Below are positions 36,396 through 45,405 of a DNA stretch of 64,000 bases, piece by piece. Source of the stretch: Halobacteriovorax marinus (GTDB lineage Bacteria; Bdellovibrionota; Bacteriovoracia; Bacteriovoracales; Bacteriovoracaceae); NCBI GenBank assembly GCA_002163155.1, contig MAAO01000015.1, positions 280,700 through 344,699 on the forward strand, in the 5' to 3' direction. The first letter of the stretch is position 1; each line of letters begins with the position of its first letter. Both the position numbers and the translations under genes were made by a program. The notes beneath the pieces were generated by a model, which ran no database searches, had not been told where the DNA came from, and saw only the letters and a program-made list of their open reading frames with translations.

Positions 36396-38054
36396 TTATA
36401 ATTCTAAATAGTTTGTATAAATCATCATATATCCTGCATCATTTATCTCGATTTTCTTCTTATCAAGTAAGATACCACCTAAATCTGAAGGTACAGGAAT
36501 TTCATCTGCGATTTCCATTCCTTTAATACTACCCTGCATATCACTAATTTGAGCTCTTACTGATTTTCTCACTTTTCCTGAGAAAGCTCTAATATATTTT
36601 TTATCAAGAAAGACTGTACTCATATCTACACCAGTAGCTTTCATTCCAATTTTTCCAGATCTAGGATCAATTGGAAACTCAAGATTCAAGTCAAAGTTGA
36701 TATGGATTGGGTTCTTTACAAATATTTTTTGCCAACCTGTCACTGTGTATTCTATTTCTAATCCAAGAGTCGCAGGTTTTCCCTTCCCCTTTCCTTTCAT
36801 ATTTAAGATAGGCTGTCCAACGATCTTAATCGTTTCTCCATCACCTATGTCCATATTTTCAAAATATCCTCTAAGGGATGAAAGTTGTACAATTCTATTC
36901 ACAAGACCTTGATTTAGCGCCAGTGTAATGTCATAGTTTTCGACTTCTGTTTTTTCTAGATTTGGATACTTAAGTGCCGTTAGTTTCGCAGGAAAAGCTA
37001 CATCTCTAGCACGTGTAGGGTCTGTTACAACAGCGCCAAGACCAATGTGTAGGTTATCTCCGGCAAAGTTTAACTCTTCTAAATTAAGGGCCCATAAGAA
37101 CTTCTTAACGTTTCTTCCAGCAGGTGCACCAGGAGGAGCCATTTGAGAAACTTCTCCAAGACCTTCTTTTAATACTGCATTTGCTTTTTCAGTTATCATT
37201 AATGGCGCTTGATTCTCTAAGAAGTCTTGAAGAGAAGTTTGAATTTTTTCAAGCATCATTGGTTCTTTTTCACGAACTAGTTTTTCAACTTCTTCTAAGT
37301 TTAAAGAAATTTTATGTCCGTTAATAAGAATATCAATCTTTGGTAATCTTAGTGGTGTATCAAAATCAGCTTCGAACTTTACATCGTTCATATTTGAAAC
37401 TGGTTTTGAGGCTAATAAATTGAATTTTCCATCTTTATCTTTTCCGAATTTAAGTGGTAAACCAATTCTTAATTTTTCACTACTATCTACCTGCTCTATA
37501 GAAAGACCATTTACTCCCACATCTCCTAGGAATTTATGATTCAAATCTCTGGCAGTAATTTCGTCAACGTGAATTTTAATATCTGAAGCTTCTAGCCAAG
37601 CGTATACAAGAACATCATAAGGCTCTTCACCTTCAGCAATTTGTGGCTTATAAAAATCGAGTGATAACTTTTCCCAATTTGCAGAAAATTCAACACCTTT
37701 TATATCAATTTGAAATTTATGTTTTTGTAAATCAAGGCCTGTGAAGTATCTATTTAACTGCTCTTTGACCGTATTAATAGTCTCTTTCATTTCATCGTCA
37801 GGAGCAAGGTCCGCAAGGTCCATCTCGTCCATAGTGATCTGAGTACCCTCGTAGGTAAATTCATCAATAGCAAAACCGTTGTTTTCAACGATCTCCATCA
37901 AATTTTCCTTAAAGTACTTAAGTCCATTGGGTGAAACATACACCCCAACCGAGTGTTTAATACTCTCAGCGGCGCTCCCAGATACTATATAGAAAAAGCA
38001 GCTGATAAATAAAAAGAACGAAAGAGTGAATCTTTTTAATAATTCCAATAACAT
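36396..38054 (-). CDS. Large exported protein of unknown function
   Basis: The 552-residue protein has a signal peptide (cleaved near SAA, about residue 27). The mature part is predominantly alternating polar/hydrophobic beta-strand sequence with few cysteines, and I see no catalytic motif. A long internal amphipathic segment near residues 250-300 (EEVEKLVREKEPMMLEKIQTS) is helical. Tubular lipid-binding (BPI/SMP-like) folds look like this, but I cannot confirm it. The ATG was chosen because AGAGGT lies seven bases before it; a start six codons upstream is within the ribosome-binding site. It leads a two-gene unit with the 149-residue protein. Confidence 0.6.
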   Translation of the reverse strand: MLLELLKRFTLSFFLFISCFFYIVSGSAAESIKHSVGVYVSPNGLKYFKENLMEIVENNGFAIDEFTYEGTQITMDEMDLADLAPDDEMKETINTVKEQLNRYFTGLDLQKHKFQIDIKGVEFSANWEKLSLDFYKPQIAEGEEPYDVLVYAWLEASDIKIHVDEITARDLNHKFLGDVGVNGLSIEQVDSSEKLRIGLPLKFGKDKDGKFNLLASKPVSNMNDVKFEADFDTPLRLPKIDILINGHKISLNLEEVEKLVREKEPMMLEKIQTSLQDFLENQAPLMITEKANAVLKEGLGEVSQMAPPGAPAGRNVKKFLWALNLEELNFAGDNLHIGLGAVVTDPTRARDVAFPAKLTALKYPNLEKTEVENYDITLALNQGLVNRIVQLSSLRGYFENMDIGDGETIKIVGQPILNMKGKGKGKPATLGLEIEYTVTGWQKIFVKNPIHINFDLNLEFPIDPRSGKIGMKATGVDMSTVFLDKKYIRAFSGKVRKSVRAQISDMQGSIKGMEIADEIPVPSDLGGILLDKKKIEINDAGYMMIYTNYLEL

Positions 38055-38369
38055 ACACTTACCTCTAGTCATATATTTTGTTTATCTTATAGAAATTAGG
38101 CATTTATCTCTAGGCTCCCTGTAATAAGTCCACACCCTGTTCAGCAAGTAGACAACTTCTTGCCTGTTTCGTATTTGGAACAACAAAAACTTCTATATAA
38201 GATTCCTAAGTATTTAAAATTTAGGGTTCCCAAACAGTGCCCAAATGAAAACGAACACTTAGCCGTCCATCATAAGTAAATGTCCATATCTCGCTAAGCA
38301 AGTGACTCATTGAACTTGAATCAAGCTTCACAAGTCAAAGCTCTTTTGTTCCAAAACTAGATGATTTCT
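38055..38369. other. Intergenic region with inverted repeats upstream of a sigma-54 promoter
   Basis: About 315 bases carry no gene. Two dyads stand out. CTTGA and TCAAG with a one-base centre lie near 38319-38329, inside a looser TTGAACTTG...CAAGTCAA pair. GCAAG...CTTGC lies near 38142-38161. They sit upstream of the sigma-54 promoter, about 50 and 220 bases away, where activator sites are expected. The region must also hold the promoter of the divergent exported-protein gene; I cannot pick it out. Confidence 0.4.
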
Positions 38370-38385
38370 TGGCACGTGCCTTGCT
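38370..38385 (+). promoter_or_regulatory. Sigma-54 (RpoN) promoter
   Basis: TGGCACGTGCCTTGCT fits the sigma-54 consensus TGGCACG-N4-TTGCW at every fixed position, with GG and GC dinucleotides in the -24/-12 spacing. Transcription should start near 38396 and give a leader of about 45 bases before the lipoprotein ATG. It also contains the palindrome GGCACGTGCC. Confidence 0.85.
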
Positions 38386-38440
38386 TTTACAACTTTGAAT
38401 AAAAGCAGAAACGACAAATGAAAATTAAAAAGGAAAATCT

Positions 38441-39013
38441 ATGAAAACCAAATCGATCATTATCATTTCACTATTATCAACTCTCTTTCTCTCTTGTGGA
38501 TCTAAGAAAGAAGAATCAATTAGCAAATCTTGTACTATCAATGGCGTTCAAAGAGATCCATCCGCATGCCAACCAGCTACTGCAAAACCAAAAGTTATTA
38601 TAGGTAATACTCTAAGTGCTGAAGGAGAAGAGGGAGAAGCTGTTCAAGATCTGAATGTAAGTTTTGGCCCCAATATGTTTACTGTAGAAAGTGGCTTTAG
38701 ATATGTTGTAGAGCTGTATGCCAATGGAAAGCTTAAATGTAATACAACACTTGCAACAGGTAGCTTTGAAATAACAATGGAAGACGATAAGGCCATAATT
38801 ACAATTGCTGGTGTTGAAAGAAGAAGATGGAACAGAGTTTTTGAGACAGTAGAAAAAAGAGAAGATGGATCAATTTCAAAATTAATTCATAGAGGTCAAC
38901 CTAAGGACACAAAGAATAATATTCAATATGATTTTACATCTACCCTTACATTCCTCCAAAGTAGCAATATGATTATTGAGTCCACGAAATGCCTAGCGAA
39001 GAAATTAAAATAA
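38441..39013 (+). CDS. Lipoprotein under a sigma-54 promoter, function unknown
   Basis: The 190-residue protein begins with a lipoprotein signal (LFLSCGS, cysteine near 19). The mature part has a short cysteine-bearing segment (SCTINGVQRDPSACQ), a low-complexity acidic stretch, then a beta-rich domain with RYVVELYANGKLKC. AAGGA lies before the ATG. The gene stands alone behind the sigma-54 promoter, so it should be switched on only with an activator such as the one encoded at 47-49 kb; that pairing is inference. I do not recognise the family. Confidence 0.7.
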   Translation: MKTKSIIIISLLSTLFLSCGSKKEESISKSCTINGVQRDPSACQPATAKPKVIIGNTLSAEGEEGEAVQDLNVSFGPNMFTVESGFRYVVELYANGKLKCNTTLATGSFEITMEDDKAIITIAGVERRRWNRVFETVEKREDGSISKLIHRGQPKDTKNNIQYDFTSTLTFLQSSNMIIESTKCLAKKLK

Positions 39014-39022
39014 TATATAGAC

Positions 39023-39047
39023 TGGCCATGGGAAAATCTCATGGTCA
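39023..39047 (+). terminator. Hairpin after the sigma-54-controlled lipoprotein gene
   Basis: An 11-base-pair stem (TGGCCATGGGA with TCTCATGGTCA, two G-U pairs in RNA) has an AAA loop. It lies directly after the gene but has no T-tract, so it may protect the transcript end and not terminate by itself. Confidence 0.4.
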
Positions 39048-39244
39048 ATCCAAACTAGGGATAAATCCTAAAGCTTTCCAAACACTTCCTAAAGAAATCT
39101 CTAACAATGTATTATTTCAACTTAGAATTAATATCTAAAAATTCTCTTAGCACCATTACTAAAAGCCTCCACTCATTTCTTGAGAAATCTTGAACAACAA
39201 AGTTTTCTATTTATATTCCGAAAAGGTTATTAACAAACCTCTTT

Positions 39245-40825
39245 ATGGATGATGGATTGAAAAAAACAACTTTATTATTACTTCTATTTACACTCTTCTC
39301 TTGTAAAGAAGCTCCTTTGGAAGAAACGACTACGGGGACCAAGAGAGAATTTACAAAAGAAGCAACCGACAAAGAAAAGTTTCGCACCCTTTTAGAAACT
39401 CTGAACTCAATCCCTGAAAGCAAGCTGGTTTGGGTTGGTGACTCTATTACTGAACAAGGTAAAATTGGTCATGGCAACGATATTGGGTTTACGACATACA
39501 TAGAAGATCTCTATCCGAATATTAATTTTGTTAACGAAGGCATTGGTGGAAACACAACCAAAGATATAATAAATAGAACAGCTTCCATCAAGGCCCATGC
39601 TCCAACTGTTTATTTTCTTGCCATTGGAATTAACGATGCAAGATATAATGATAATAGAGGTGCAACAACTCTAAGCGAATATAATTCCAACATATTAACA
39701 ATTACAAATGAACTTCAGAACAGTGGTGCCATTGTTGTAATAAATTCTATCTTTCCTTCTTTTTGGCAAGATGCTAGTTCAGCCTTAAATATTACAAATC
39801 TCTACCAGCGCTTCAACGAATGGAATTCTAAATTAAAACTCATTGCAAAAAACAAGGGCCTACTCTTTATAGATAGTTTTACACCCATTACTAGTTTCAT
39901 TAATTATACAAATGTCGGAAAGCTCATTCCAGATGGAGTCCATCCAAAGGTTCTTGGGACTGTAGCAAAGAGATTATACGCAGAAAGCATACTCTATGAT
40001 GGCAACAACACTGATTATTACGAACCGAAGGGAAATCATTTCTTCAAACTTGAAATACTAAACAACGATGTCGATGGATATTGCGCAATTAAAAATATTA
40101 CTTTACCCGAGGGTGTATTAATCAAAGATCTCTTTGGTTTCTCTCAAAATGGAAGTAACTATAAAATAGAAGAAGTCTTTGAGGGTTATAATAAAATCTA
40201 CCAAGGATTCATCAACAAGAAGAATCAATTCCCTTTGACCATTTTATTTTCTACCGATGAATTTCCAGAATATATTTCAACTACTGGGCAGAAAAGTTAC
40301 CTCAATGTTAATCGTGGGATAAGGTCATATAAACTATCCTATTCAGAAGATGCAAGCTCACTTGAGAATCTCTCACATAACTCTTGGGAATTAATCTCGA
40401 ACGAGGATAGCAATGATGGTGTTACTGTAAATCTACTTCCAAAAACTCGTAGTGGAATTTTCTATCAGCTTAAAATGAAGACAAATCCCAATGTAGCTGA
40501 AATTAAATTATCAAAACTAGTCAGTAAAACACCTATAAGATTTTGGTCTCAAAATGAAAAGTCTTCAAGTTCAAGACATTATGATCAAATATTCACAAGT
40601 GGTTTAGAAGATGATGATTCTCTAGTTGGCTTAAATTATGGTTTTAATCTAATTTGGGAAGTAAGCGATGAGCTAAATGAAATTGATATCGAATCTTTCA
40701 ATCAATCTCTTCTAGGGTGGTCCCTAAAGATCTCTCATAACCCTGATTCTTTTGCGAATCCAAATCATGAAAGTTGGGAAGTTTTATATAACGGTTACGG
40801 AAATGAATTCATTGAATTTGAGTAG
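39245..40825 (+). CDS. GDSL/SGNH-family lipoprotein
   Basis: The 526-residue protein has a lipoprotein signal ending LFSC and an SGNH esterase domain to about residue 245. VWVGDSITEQG (block I), EGIGGN (block II), AIGIND (block III) and DGVHP (block V) are present, so all four catalytic blocks are there. A beta-rich C-terminal half of about 270 residues is unrecognised and may bind a surface polymer. An in-frame TTG four codons downstream could be the real start, because the resulting MKK signal peptide is more typical and GGATGATGGA lies before it. A role in hydrolysing esters of cell-surface glycans or lipids is likely. Confidence 0.82.
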   Translation: MDDGLKKTTLLLLLFTLFSCKEAPLEETTTGTKREFTKEATDKEKFRTLLETLNSIPESKLVWVGDSITEQGKIGHGNDIGFTTYIEDLYPNINFVNEGIGGNTTKDIINRTASIKAHAPTVYFLAIGINDARYNDNRGATTLSEYNSNILTITNELQNSGAIVVINSIFPSFWQDASSALNITNLYQRFNEWNSKLKLIAKNKGLLFIDSFTPITSFINYTNVGKLIPDGVHPKVLGTVAKRLYAESILYDGNNTDYYEPKGNHFFKLEILNNDVDGYCAIKNITLPEGVLIKDLFGFSQNGSNYKIEEVFEGYNKIYQGFINKKNQFPLTILFSTDEFPEYISTTGQKSYLNVNRGIRSYKLSYSEDASSLENLSHNSWELISNEDSNDGVTVNLLPKTRSGIFYQLKMKTNPNVAEIKLSKLVSKTPIRFWSQNEKSSSSRHYDQIFTSGLEDDDSLVGLNYGFNLIWEVSDELNEIDIESFNQSLLGWSLKISHNPDSFANPNHESWEVLYNGYGNEFIEFE

Positions 40826-40826
40826 C

Positions 40827-41450
40827 CTAGGGCCAAATACCAGAACCATCTCTAAGAACTTCAACTTCACCTTCAACACTTAAATTCACCATAGTTGAAG
40901 CTCCTACAAAGTTATACTCTCCTGGATCAATAATCATATCTAGAGGGCCTCTCAGCGTCTCTTCAATTTGATAACTGTAAATTTCTTCACCTTCATTTAA
41001 TCCCACAAGTTCATTTGTTATGTGAGTGGAGAGCAAAACATCTCCGTGAAGATTCACTAAGTTCTGAGAAATTAAATCAGGACAGAATCTAACACCAACT
41101 TCTTTATCAGACTTATTCGCCTGAACGGCTCTTGTTATTTTCTTTCTAGCTTCAAAAATAAAAGTGTAATGACCAGGAACTTTCTTTCTAATCATTTTGA
41201 AAGCACTATCATGGATATGTGCCACTTCCTGCGCTCTTGATATAGTGTCGCAAATTAAACTGTAGTGCTTTAGTGGTCCTTCATTTTTTAAACGATAAAG
41301 TTTAGTGAGCCCTTTTTTTATAAAGGGATCACAAACAATTAACCAATTCGTATCTGTTGGATAACAAACAAGACCACCGTTTTTTAAAATCTCGGAGGCC
41401 TTCTTTAGAATTCTATCATCAGGACTTTCGGGCACTACATATTCAATCAT
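40827..41450 (-). CDS. YrdC/Sua5-family protein (YciO-like)
   Basis: The 207-residue protein belongs to the YrdC family; TsaC/Sua5 members make threonylcarbamoyl-AMP for the tRNA t6A modification. NGGLVCYPTDTNW and LYRLKN are typical, as is the C-terminal VLRDGSG. The divergence of the first motif suggests the YciO branch, whose role is less certain than that of TsaC. Its ATG overlaps the hflC stop (TAATG), so it is translated with hflK and hflC. Confidence 0.82.
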   Translation of the reverse strand: MIEYVVPESPDDRILKKASEILKNGGLVCYPTDTNWLIVCDPFIKKGLTKLYRLKNEGPLKHYSLICDTISRAQEVAHIHDSAFKMIRKKVPGHYTFIFEARKKITRAVQANKSDKEVGVRFCPDLISQNLVNLHGDVLLSTHITNELVGLNEGEEIYSYQIEETLRGPLDMIIDPGEYNFVGASTMVNLSVEGEVEVLRDGSGIWP

Positions 41451-42424
41451 TACTTACCTTTTAAGTGTCTCAAAAATTCAGAATCAGATGAAATGATAAA
41501 ATTAGTCTTACCACCAAGAGAAGATTTATAAACTTCCATTGATTTAATAAACTCGTAAAACCTAGGTCCTTTGTTTAAAGCTTTAGCGTAGATTGAAGCA
41601 GCCTTTGCCTCTCCCTCTCCTCTAAACTTTTGAGCTTTTCTATAAGCAATAGACTCTATCTTTCTTAGATCTTTTAAAAGACGACCTTCAATTTTTGCCT
41701 TCTCTCCTGAACCAATTGAACGAATTTTCTGAGCGATTCTCTGTCTTTCAGAAATCATTCTCTCGTAAACTTTTCTCTCTACTGATTGCTCGTAAGAGAT
41801 TCTTCTAAGCTGAACATCAATCAATTCAATTCCAAAAGCTAAAAGTTCTGGACTCGCCTTCTCAACGATAAGCTGACTGAGCTTCTCACGACCAGTGTCT
41901 ACATTTTCAATTTCCCCTGTAACACCTTCTTCTACATAATTTTTTCCAGAGGCCCTACGTTTCTCCGTCTCAGTTTTTTCTTGTTCTAGTTTTATTATTA
42001 TGGCATTTGAGTTTCTAACCGCTTCAACAAGATTGTGAGCTGAAATAACATTTCTTGTCGCAGAATCAAGAATAGTATCTAGTCTTGCTCTTGCTCCACT
42101 TGTATTTCTTACTGTCTGAATAAACTTTAAGGCATTTACAACTCTATATCTAGCCGTTGTATCTACTTTAATAAATTTCTTATCCTTAGTTGGAATCTGA
42201 TTTGGATTTCCATCCCAAGAAAGAATTCTCTTATCTACGTAGCGAACTTCTTGAACGAATGGTTTCTTAAAGTGTAGTCCAGCTTCTGTAATTGGTTTTC
42301 CCACAGGTTTACCAAACTCAGTGATAATAGCTTGAAGACCTTCTGTCACAATATAGGAAGAAGACTTTCCAAGAATAACCATTAGTCCTATAACGACAAT
42401 AATTGGTACTAGTTTATTTCTCAT
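41450..42424 (-). CDS. hflC: HflC, SPFH membrane protein
   Basis: HflC forms with HflK a periplasm-facing SPFH complex that modulates the FtsH protease. The 324-residue protein has an N-terminal membrane helix, the SPFH domain with AIITEFGKPVG, a long coiled coil with an RAxAYRKAQ-like stretch (EAKAASIYAKA) and a hydrophobic C-terminal segment. A one-base overlap with hflK (TAATG) couples the two. Confidence 0.94.
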   Translation of the reverse strand: MRNKLVPIIVVIGLMVILGKSSSYIVTEGLQAIITEFGKPVGKPITEAGLHFKKPFVQEVRYVDKRILSWDGNPNQIPTKDKKFIKVDTTARYRVVNALKFIQTVRNTSGARARLDTILDSATRNVISAHNLVEAVRNSNAIIIKLEQEKTETEKRRASGKNYVEEGVTGEIENVDTGREKLSQLIVEKASPELLAFGIELIDVQLRRISYEQSVERKVYERMISERQRIAQKIRSIGSGEKAKIEGRLLKDLRKIESIAYRKAQKFRGEGEAKAASIYAKALNKGPRFYEFIKSMEVYKSSLGGKTNFIISSDSEFLRHLKGK

Positions 42425-43431
42425 TACTTACCCCCTCCTAATGAATTATTGAAAATAGGAAGAAGTCCTTTCACAGAAGGATCTACGACAGTAATATTTT
42501 CAAATTTCTTAAATATTTTAGACATTGTTTCTAGATAAATTCTCTTTCTAGTTATTTTTGGAGCTCTCTTATATTCTTTTAATAGAGCTTCAAATTTCTG
42601 AGCATCACCTAGTGCACGATTCACTTGCGCCGTAGCATAACCTTCAGCTTCACTAATTAATTTGTCGGCCTTACCTCTCGCTTCAGGAATAACCTTATTG
42701 TATTCTCCCTCCGCTTGATTGATGGCCTTCTCTTGCTCTTGCTTAGCTTCGTTCACTTCATTGAAAGATGGCTTAACAACTTCTGGAGGATTCACATCTT
42801 GTAATTTAACAGTCACAATACTTACGCCCATATCGTACTTATTCAGTACTTCTTGCATAAGGACTTTGGCACGAGATTCAATTTCAACTTTTCCTGTTGT
42901 TAGAATATCAGTTACTGATCTATCTCCAACAACTCTTCTCATAATAGATTCAGAAACGTCTCTAATATTTGTTTCGGGAGATGAAGTTTGAAAAAGATAT
43001 TTAAATGGATCTGCAATCTGATACTGAACAGCCCACTCAACATCTGCTACATTTAAGTCACCAGTAAGCATCAAAGACTCATCTTGATAGTTACTTGCAG
43101 AATAGGTCGTCCTTCTAGTTCTTGTATTCGATGTTCTAAAACCAAACTCAGCTTGAAGAACTCTCTTGGTCTTAACTTTAATAACTTTATCAATACCCAT
43201 AGGAACTTTAAAGTGAAGCCCTGGAGAATTTGTTGTTAAAAATCTACCTAGACGAATCACTACAGCTTCTTCATCTGGCTCAACTGTGTAGAAAGATGTA
43301 AAACCTCCCACAACTAATAAAAATAAAATCGCTATCGGCCCAATCATTTTTGCGCCATTTTGAAATTCTTTCTTCATTCGATCAATATCATTCATAAAAT
43401 CGTTGGAATTATTTCCATCATTAAAACTCAT
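42424..43431 (-). CDS. hflK: HflK, SPFH membrane protein
   Basis: The 335-residue protein has a membrane helix near 30-55 and SPFH motifs such as GGFTSFYTVEPDEEAVV and the ILTTGKVEIESRAKVL stretch, with an HflK-typical GEYNKVIPEARG region near the C-terminus. I chose the ATG with AAGGAG six bases upstream; a start ten codons upstream lacks such a site. It is followed by hflC and the YciO-like gene. Confidence 0.94.
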   Translation of the reverse strand: MSFNDGNNSNDFMNDIDRMKKEFQNGAKMIGPIAILFLLVVGGFTSFYTVEPDEEAVVIRLGRFLTTNSPGLHFKVPMGIDKVIKVKTKRVLQAEFGFRTSNTRTRRTTYSASNYQDESLMLTGDLNVADVEWAVQYQIADPFKYLFQTSSPETNIRDVSESIMRRVVGDRSVTDILTTGKVEIESRAKVLMQEVLNKYDMGVSIVTVKLQDVNPPEVVKPSFNEVNEAKQEQEKAINQAEGEYNKVIPEARGKADKLISEAEGYATAQVNRALGDAQKFEALLKEYKRAPKITRKRIYLETMSKIFKKFENITVVDPSVKGLLPIFNNSLGGGK

Positions 43432-43441
43432 ATAGAACTCC

Positions 43442-43954
43442 TTAATTAGGTTCAATCTCAATCATCAGAACACCTTGATCCAAGGCGTCTCCTTCATTAA
43501 TATGTATAGCTTTCACTGTTCCATGTGCACCACATTTAATCTCATTTTCCATTTTCATGGCCTCTAATATTATAAGTGTTTGCCCTGGCTCAACTTCATC
43601 ACCAATTTTCGTTAATATCTTAACTATTTTCCCTGGCATCTGAGTTAATAACTCACCTTCATTCCCACCACTAAGACCAGATGGTTTGTAACCTCTATAA
43701 ACATCAAAGACTCTATTCACACTCAACATGCGTGAAGGAAGGTCTTGTCTTGAAATTTTAGCCCACCTCTTATTGTCTTCGGATACAAAGTATTGACCAC
43801 ATAGTTGTCTTACAAAGATAGTTTTCTTATCTGTAACTTCATTATCTTCAATCGTAGAAAAATCAAATTCTACAAGTTCACTAGAGTGAACTTTTGTTCT
43901 AGAGATATCAACAATAACTTCATTTTTCTCTTCATCGATTAAATAAGTTCTCAT
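43442..43954 (-). CDS. Biotin carboxyl carrier protein subunit
   Basis: The 170-residue protein carries the biotinylated lysine in EAMKMEN (K134) within a C-terminal biotinyl domain (about 104-168). Residues 1-85 are an unrecognised domain. It lies two bases after the biotin carboxylase gene and is the third of three carboxylase subunit genes. Separate carboxylase and biotin-carrier chains are typical of bacterial acetyl- or propionyl-CoA carboxylases that differ from animal PCC, in which they are fused. Confidence 0.9.
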   Translation of the reverse strand: MRTYLIDEEKNEVIVDISRTKVHSSELVEFDFSTIEDNEVTDKKTIFVRQLCGQYFVSEDNKRWAKISRQDLPSRMLSVNRVFDVYRGYKPSGLSGGNEGELLTQMPGKIVKILTKIGDEVEPGQTLIILEAMKMENEIKCGAHGTVKAIHINEGDALDQGVLMIEIEPN

Positions 43955-43956
43955 GA

Positions 43957-45405
43957 TTACATCCCCATCCTTCTAGCTTCAACACCAGCAAGCATTTTGT
44001 AGAATCTCAAATGATTTAAGTCAGTACTTACATCACCTTGAGGATTTTCAATTTTAATAAAGTCGGTTGAATATTTTCCTTCAATAAAGTTTTGATTATT
44101 TACAATGGCCTGTAAAAGAGGTTTATTTGTCTTTAAGCCTTCAATAAACAATCCTCCAAGAGCTGCTTTCATTTTTCTTATAGCAACATCTCTCACGATT
44201 CCCTTGCAAACAAGTTTTCCAACCATAGGATCGAAATCTGGAGTTACGTTGAGACCTTTAAAAAGACAATGATCAAACCTAGTTCCCTGAGGAAAGTTTG
44301 TTTCAAAACCAGTTACAATTCCAGGAGCAGGAAGCATCGTAAGGGGATCTTCAGCACAAATCCTACACTCAATTGCATGACCCGATCTCATAATAAACTC
44401 TTGTCCAGGAAACCCTAAGTCATCACCAAGTGCAGACTGAATCATACAGACAATTAAATCAATTCCCGTAATTTCTTCCGTAATTGGATGCTCTACCTGA
44501 ATACGTGTATTCATTTCTAAGAAATAAAAATTCTTATCTTCGGCCATAATAAATTCAACAGTTCCTGCAGAATCATACTTCACAGCTTTTGCTAGTTTTA
44601 CAGCAGTATCACAAATGTTTTTTCTAAGCTCTTCATCATCTCCAATAAACGGAGAAGGTGCTTCTTCAATAACTTTTTGATGTCTTCTTTGAATTGAACA
44701 TTCTCTTTCAAAGAAATGATAAACATTACCTTTCTTATCAGCAAGAATTTGAACTTCAATATGCCTAGGATTAAGAATTAGTTTTTCAACTAAAAGATCA
44801 CCATTATTAAAAGCCGCTAATGACTCTCTTCCAACAGCATCAAAATTTGCTCTAACTTCTTCGTCGTTAGCACAAGCTCTCATTCCTCTACCACCACCAC
44901 CGGCAACGGCTTTCAATAGTACAGGGTATCCAATTTCACCAGAAACCTTAACTGCCTCTTCAACAGATAAAACAGCAGCATCAGTTCCTGGAACTGTTGG
45001 AATACCAATTTGATTAGCAAGTTGTTTGGATGTGGCTTTATCACCCATCACCTTAATGCACTCAACATTAGGGCCAATAAAGGTAATTCCTTCATCCTTC
45101 ATTCTTTTTGCAAAATCAGCATTTTCAGAAAGAAAACCGTAACCTGGATGAACAGCATCTACATTATTTTCTTTGATAACTTTTACAAGATTATCAATAT
45201 TTAAATATGTTTCTGCATTTGTACTTCCTTTAAGATGTACCCATTCATCACAAAATTGTAGATGAGTGGCATGAACCTCATTGTCAGTCCAAATACCAAT
45301 CGCTGTATGACCAAGCTCTCTACATGCCTTAGCAATACGAGTGGCAATCTCACCACGGTTAGTGATTAAAATTCTTTTACTAGTATTTTCTGGTTGCCGT
45401 ATCAT
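43957..45405 (-). CDS. Biotin carboxylase subunit of acyl-CoA carboxylase
   Basis: This ATP-grasp enzyme carboxylates biotin using bicarbonate and ATP. The 482 residues contain ITNRGEIATRIAKACRELG, GGGGRGMRAC (ATP loop), EMNTRIQVEHPITEEITG and the C-terminal biotin-carboxylase domain. Its ATG overlaps the carboxyltransferase stop by four bases. With the carboxyltransferase and biotin carrier it forms a complete enzyme; the methylmalonyl-CoA mutase in the window suggests propionyl-CoA is the substrate. Confidence 0.93.
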   Translation of the reverse strand: MIRQPENTSKRILITNRGEIATRIAKACRELGHTAIGIWTDNEVHATHLQFCDEWVHLKGSTNAETYLNIDNLVKVIKENNVDAVHPGYGFLSENADFAKRMKDEGITFIGPNVECIKVMGDKATSKQLANQIGIPTVPGTDAAVLSVEEAVKVSGEIGYPVLLKAVAGGGGRGMRACANDEEVRANFDAVGRESLAAFNNGDLLVEKLILNPRHIEVQILADKKGNVYHFFERECSIQRRHQKVIEEAPSPFIGDDEELRKNICDTAVKLAKAVKYDSAGTVEFIMAEDKNFYFLEMNTRIQVEHPITEEITGIDLIVCMIQSALGDDLGFPGQEFIMRSGHAIECRICAEDPLTMLPAPGIVTGFETNFPQGTRFDHCLFKGLNVTPDFDPMVGKLVCKGIVRDVAIRKMKAALGGLFIEGLKTNKPLLQAIVNNQNFIEGKYSTDFIKIENPQGDVSTDLNHLRFYKMLAGVEARRMGM

